This document shows, one piece after another, positions 6,542 to 7,853 of a stretch of 7,853 nucleotides of DNA. A model generated the notes under the pieces. That model was not told the DNA's origin. It worked only from the letters and a program-made list of their open reading frames with translations, and did no database searches. Both the position numbers and the translations under genes were made by a program. Each line of letters begins with the position of its first letter. The stretch's first letter is position 1. This DNA comes from Deltaproteobacteria bacterium. GTDB lineage: Bacteria > Myxococcota_A > UBA796. The stretch lies in NCBI GenBank assembly GCA_002707085.1, contig PALY01000011.1, positions 1 to 7,853 on the forward strand. Reading direction: 5' to 3'.

Positions 6542-7853
6542 GCGCACCCATTCTGAGGGGTTCAATCTTCCTCTTCTCGCTTCTCTTCACTTCCATCAGC
6601 TTTGCTGAGGAATCCGAAACCACCGCGGCTGAGACGGAAGCGTCTATCGTTTACCCCGAAGCACGGTTGGGTGATGTGGTGGATACCTACCACGGTGTGG
6701 AAGTGGCAGACCCATACCGTTGGATGGAAGACCCTGATGGACCGGAAACCCGGGAATGGGTGGAAGCCCAAGTGGCGGTCACGACACAATGGTTGGAAGA
6801 CGTGCCTCGACGCAGCGTGTTGACCGAACGTTTAACGAAACTGTGGAACTACGAACGGTTTTCCAGTCCATCCCGCAAGGGTGGAAAGTACTTTTTTCGG
6901 CACAACAACGGGCTGCAAAACCATTCCGTTTTGTACTCTTCAGATTCCTTAAATGGCCCCGCTCGAGTAGTACTCGACCCCAATACCTTGTCCAAAGACG
7001 GCACAGTTTCGGTATCCCTTACGTCGGTATCAGAAGATGCGTCTTTGATGGTCTACGGCACCTCGGATGGTGGCTCCGATTGGAAAACACTGCATATTCG
7101 TCAAGTTGCTTCTAATAGAAACATGACCGAAACACTGCACTGGGTAAAATTCTCTGGTGCGAGTTGGACCCATGACAACAACGGTTTTTTCTACAGCCGA
7201 TATCCAGAACCAACGAGTGAACTCGAAAGTGTGAACGAAAACCAAAAGCTGTACTACCACCAAATCGGTACACCTCAGGATCAAGACAAGCTCATCTATG
7301 CACGCCCGGATGATCCCAAGATGGGCTTCGGCGCTTCAGTCAACGAAGCGGGAACCACCTTGTACATCTATGGCTGGAAAGGCACCGATGATCGGAACCT
7401 CCTGTACTCCAAGGATTTGACCAAAGAAGACTCGGAAGTCGTTCCCGTGATCGAAGAATTTGAGGCCAGCTATTCAGTCATTCACGATGCCGTACTCAAA
7501 GACAAACGTTCTTGGTTTGAACGTTTGTTTGGACCAAAAATCACCGAACAGGAACACCGGGTGTGGGTGAAAACAAACAAGGATGCACCCAACGGAAAAG
7601 TCGTATCCTTCAATCCCAAGCAGCCCGACGAAGCCAATTGGACGACCATTTTGCCCACCTCAGACAACGTCTTGGATGATGTGTCCGTGGTTGGCGGGAA
7701 AATTGTCGCAACATATCTACAAGATGCACGTTCAGTGGCCAAGATCTACGAACTCGATGGCACATTTATTCGTGATGTCGACCTCCCGGGAATTGGTTCA
7801 GTCTGGGGTTTTGGTGGAAAGTCCACAGATACCGAAACCTTTTATGGGTTCAC
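6538..7853 (+). CDS. Secreted S9A prolyl oligopeptidase (partial, 3' end off the right edge)
   Basis: From ATG 6538, 438 codons stay open to the window end. Residues 1-23 look like a Sec signal peptide: Arg7, a hydrophobic core (10-20) and a probable cut after SFA (21-23), so it should act in the periplasm or outside. The mature start (39-80) has the N-terminal prolyl oligopeptidase pattern GDVVDTYHGVEVADPYRWMED, and the rest is the beta-propeller domain, with SGASWTHDNNGFFYSRY (206-222) and TNKDAPNGK (346-354) as recognisable family stretches. The catalytic alpha/beta-hydrolase half with Ser, Asp and His lies beyond the window, so activity cannot be judged. The family cleaves short peptides after proline. 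The start overlaps the dioxygenase stop as ATGA, without a strong ribosome-binding site, suggesting translational coupling. Residues about 319-340 look like an extra charged loop. Confidence 0.93.
   Translation, partial: MSAPILRGSIFLFSLLFTSISFAEESETTAAETEASIVYPEARLGDVVDTYHGVEVADPYRWMEDPDGPETREWVEAQVAVTTQWLEDVPRRSVLTERLTKLWNYERFSSPSRKGGKYFFRHNNGLQNHSVLYSSDSLNGPARVVLDPNTLSKDGTVSVSLTSVSEDASLMVYGTSDGGSDWKTLHIRQVASNRNMTETLHWVKFSGASWTHDNNGFFYSRYPEPTSELESVNENQKLYYHQIGTPQDQDKLIYARPDDPKMGFGASVNEAGTTLYIYGWKGTDDRNLLYSKDLTKEDSEVVPVIEEFEASYSVIHDAVLKDKRSWFERLFGPKITEQEHRVWVKTNKDAPNGKVVSFNPKQPDEANWTTILPTSDNVLDDVSVVGGKIVATYLQDARSVAKIYELDGTFIRDVDLPGIGSVWGFGGKSTDTETFYGF

Overview
The window reads as ordinary chromosomal DNA from a Gram-negative bacterium with about seven genes, two of them cut by the window edges. 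GC looks moderate (about half, judged by eye and not counted). A PP2C phosphatase fused to a cyclic-nucleotide-binding domain, lipoproteins, an Mla-type lipid transporter and a long-form tryptophan 2,3-dioxygenase together suggest the Myxococcota/Bradymonadota (former Deltaproteobacteria) neighbourhood. That placement is inference from gene content only. I see no rRNA, tRNA, CRISPR array, insertion sequence or prophage signal.

Layout. Positions 929 to 1 (minus strand, running off the left edge) encode a PP2C-family Ser/Thr phosphatase whose C-terminus runs into a cNMP-binding domain. No long plus-strand gene is credible over this stretch. A 94-bp divergent intergenic region (930-1023) holds several short inverted repeats. 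On the plus strand follow a membrane-anchored transglutaminase-like protein (1024-2532), an ABC ATPase of the ABC-2/Ecs-like type (2574-3320), a small probable lipoprotein (3317-3808), an MlaE permease (3809-4570) and an MlaF ATPase (4563-5321). The last four are packed with overlaps or no gap and look like one transcription unit; the transglutaminase gene, 41 bp upstream, may belong to it. After a 119-bp gap comes a second unit: tryptophan 2,3-dioxygenase (5441-6541), overlapping by 4 bp (ATGA) a secreted S9A prolyl-oligopeptidase gene (6538 onward) that is cut by the right edge.

How the genes may work together. MlaE and MlaF form the inner-membrane core of a retrograde or anterograde phospholipid transporter; the small lipoprotein just upstream is a candidate envelope partner. 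The first ABC ATPase has no permease in the window, which is odd. The transglutaminase-like protein probably acts in the periplasm. The second unit combines the first step of tryptophan breakdown (kynurenine pathway) with a periplasmic peptidase, perhaps as part of peptide and amino-acid catabolism. Nothing here is a clear novel defence or mobile system. The best second-look items are the phosphatase-cNMP fusion, the ABC ATPase without its permease, the small lipoprotein wedged between two ABC units, the animal-like length of the dioxygenase, and the inverted repeats in the divergent promoter region.
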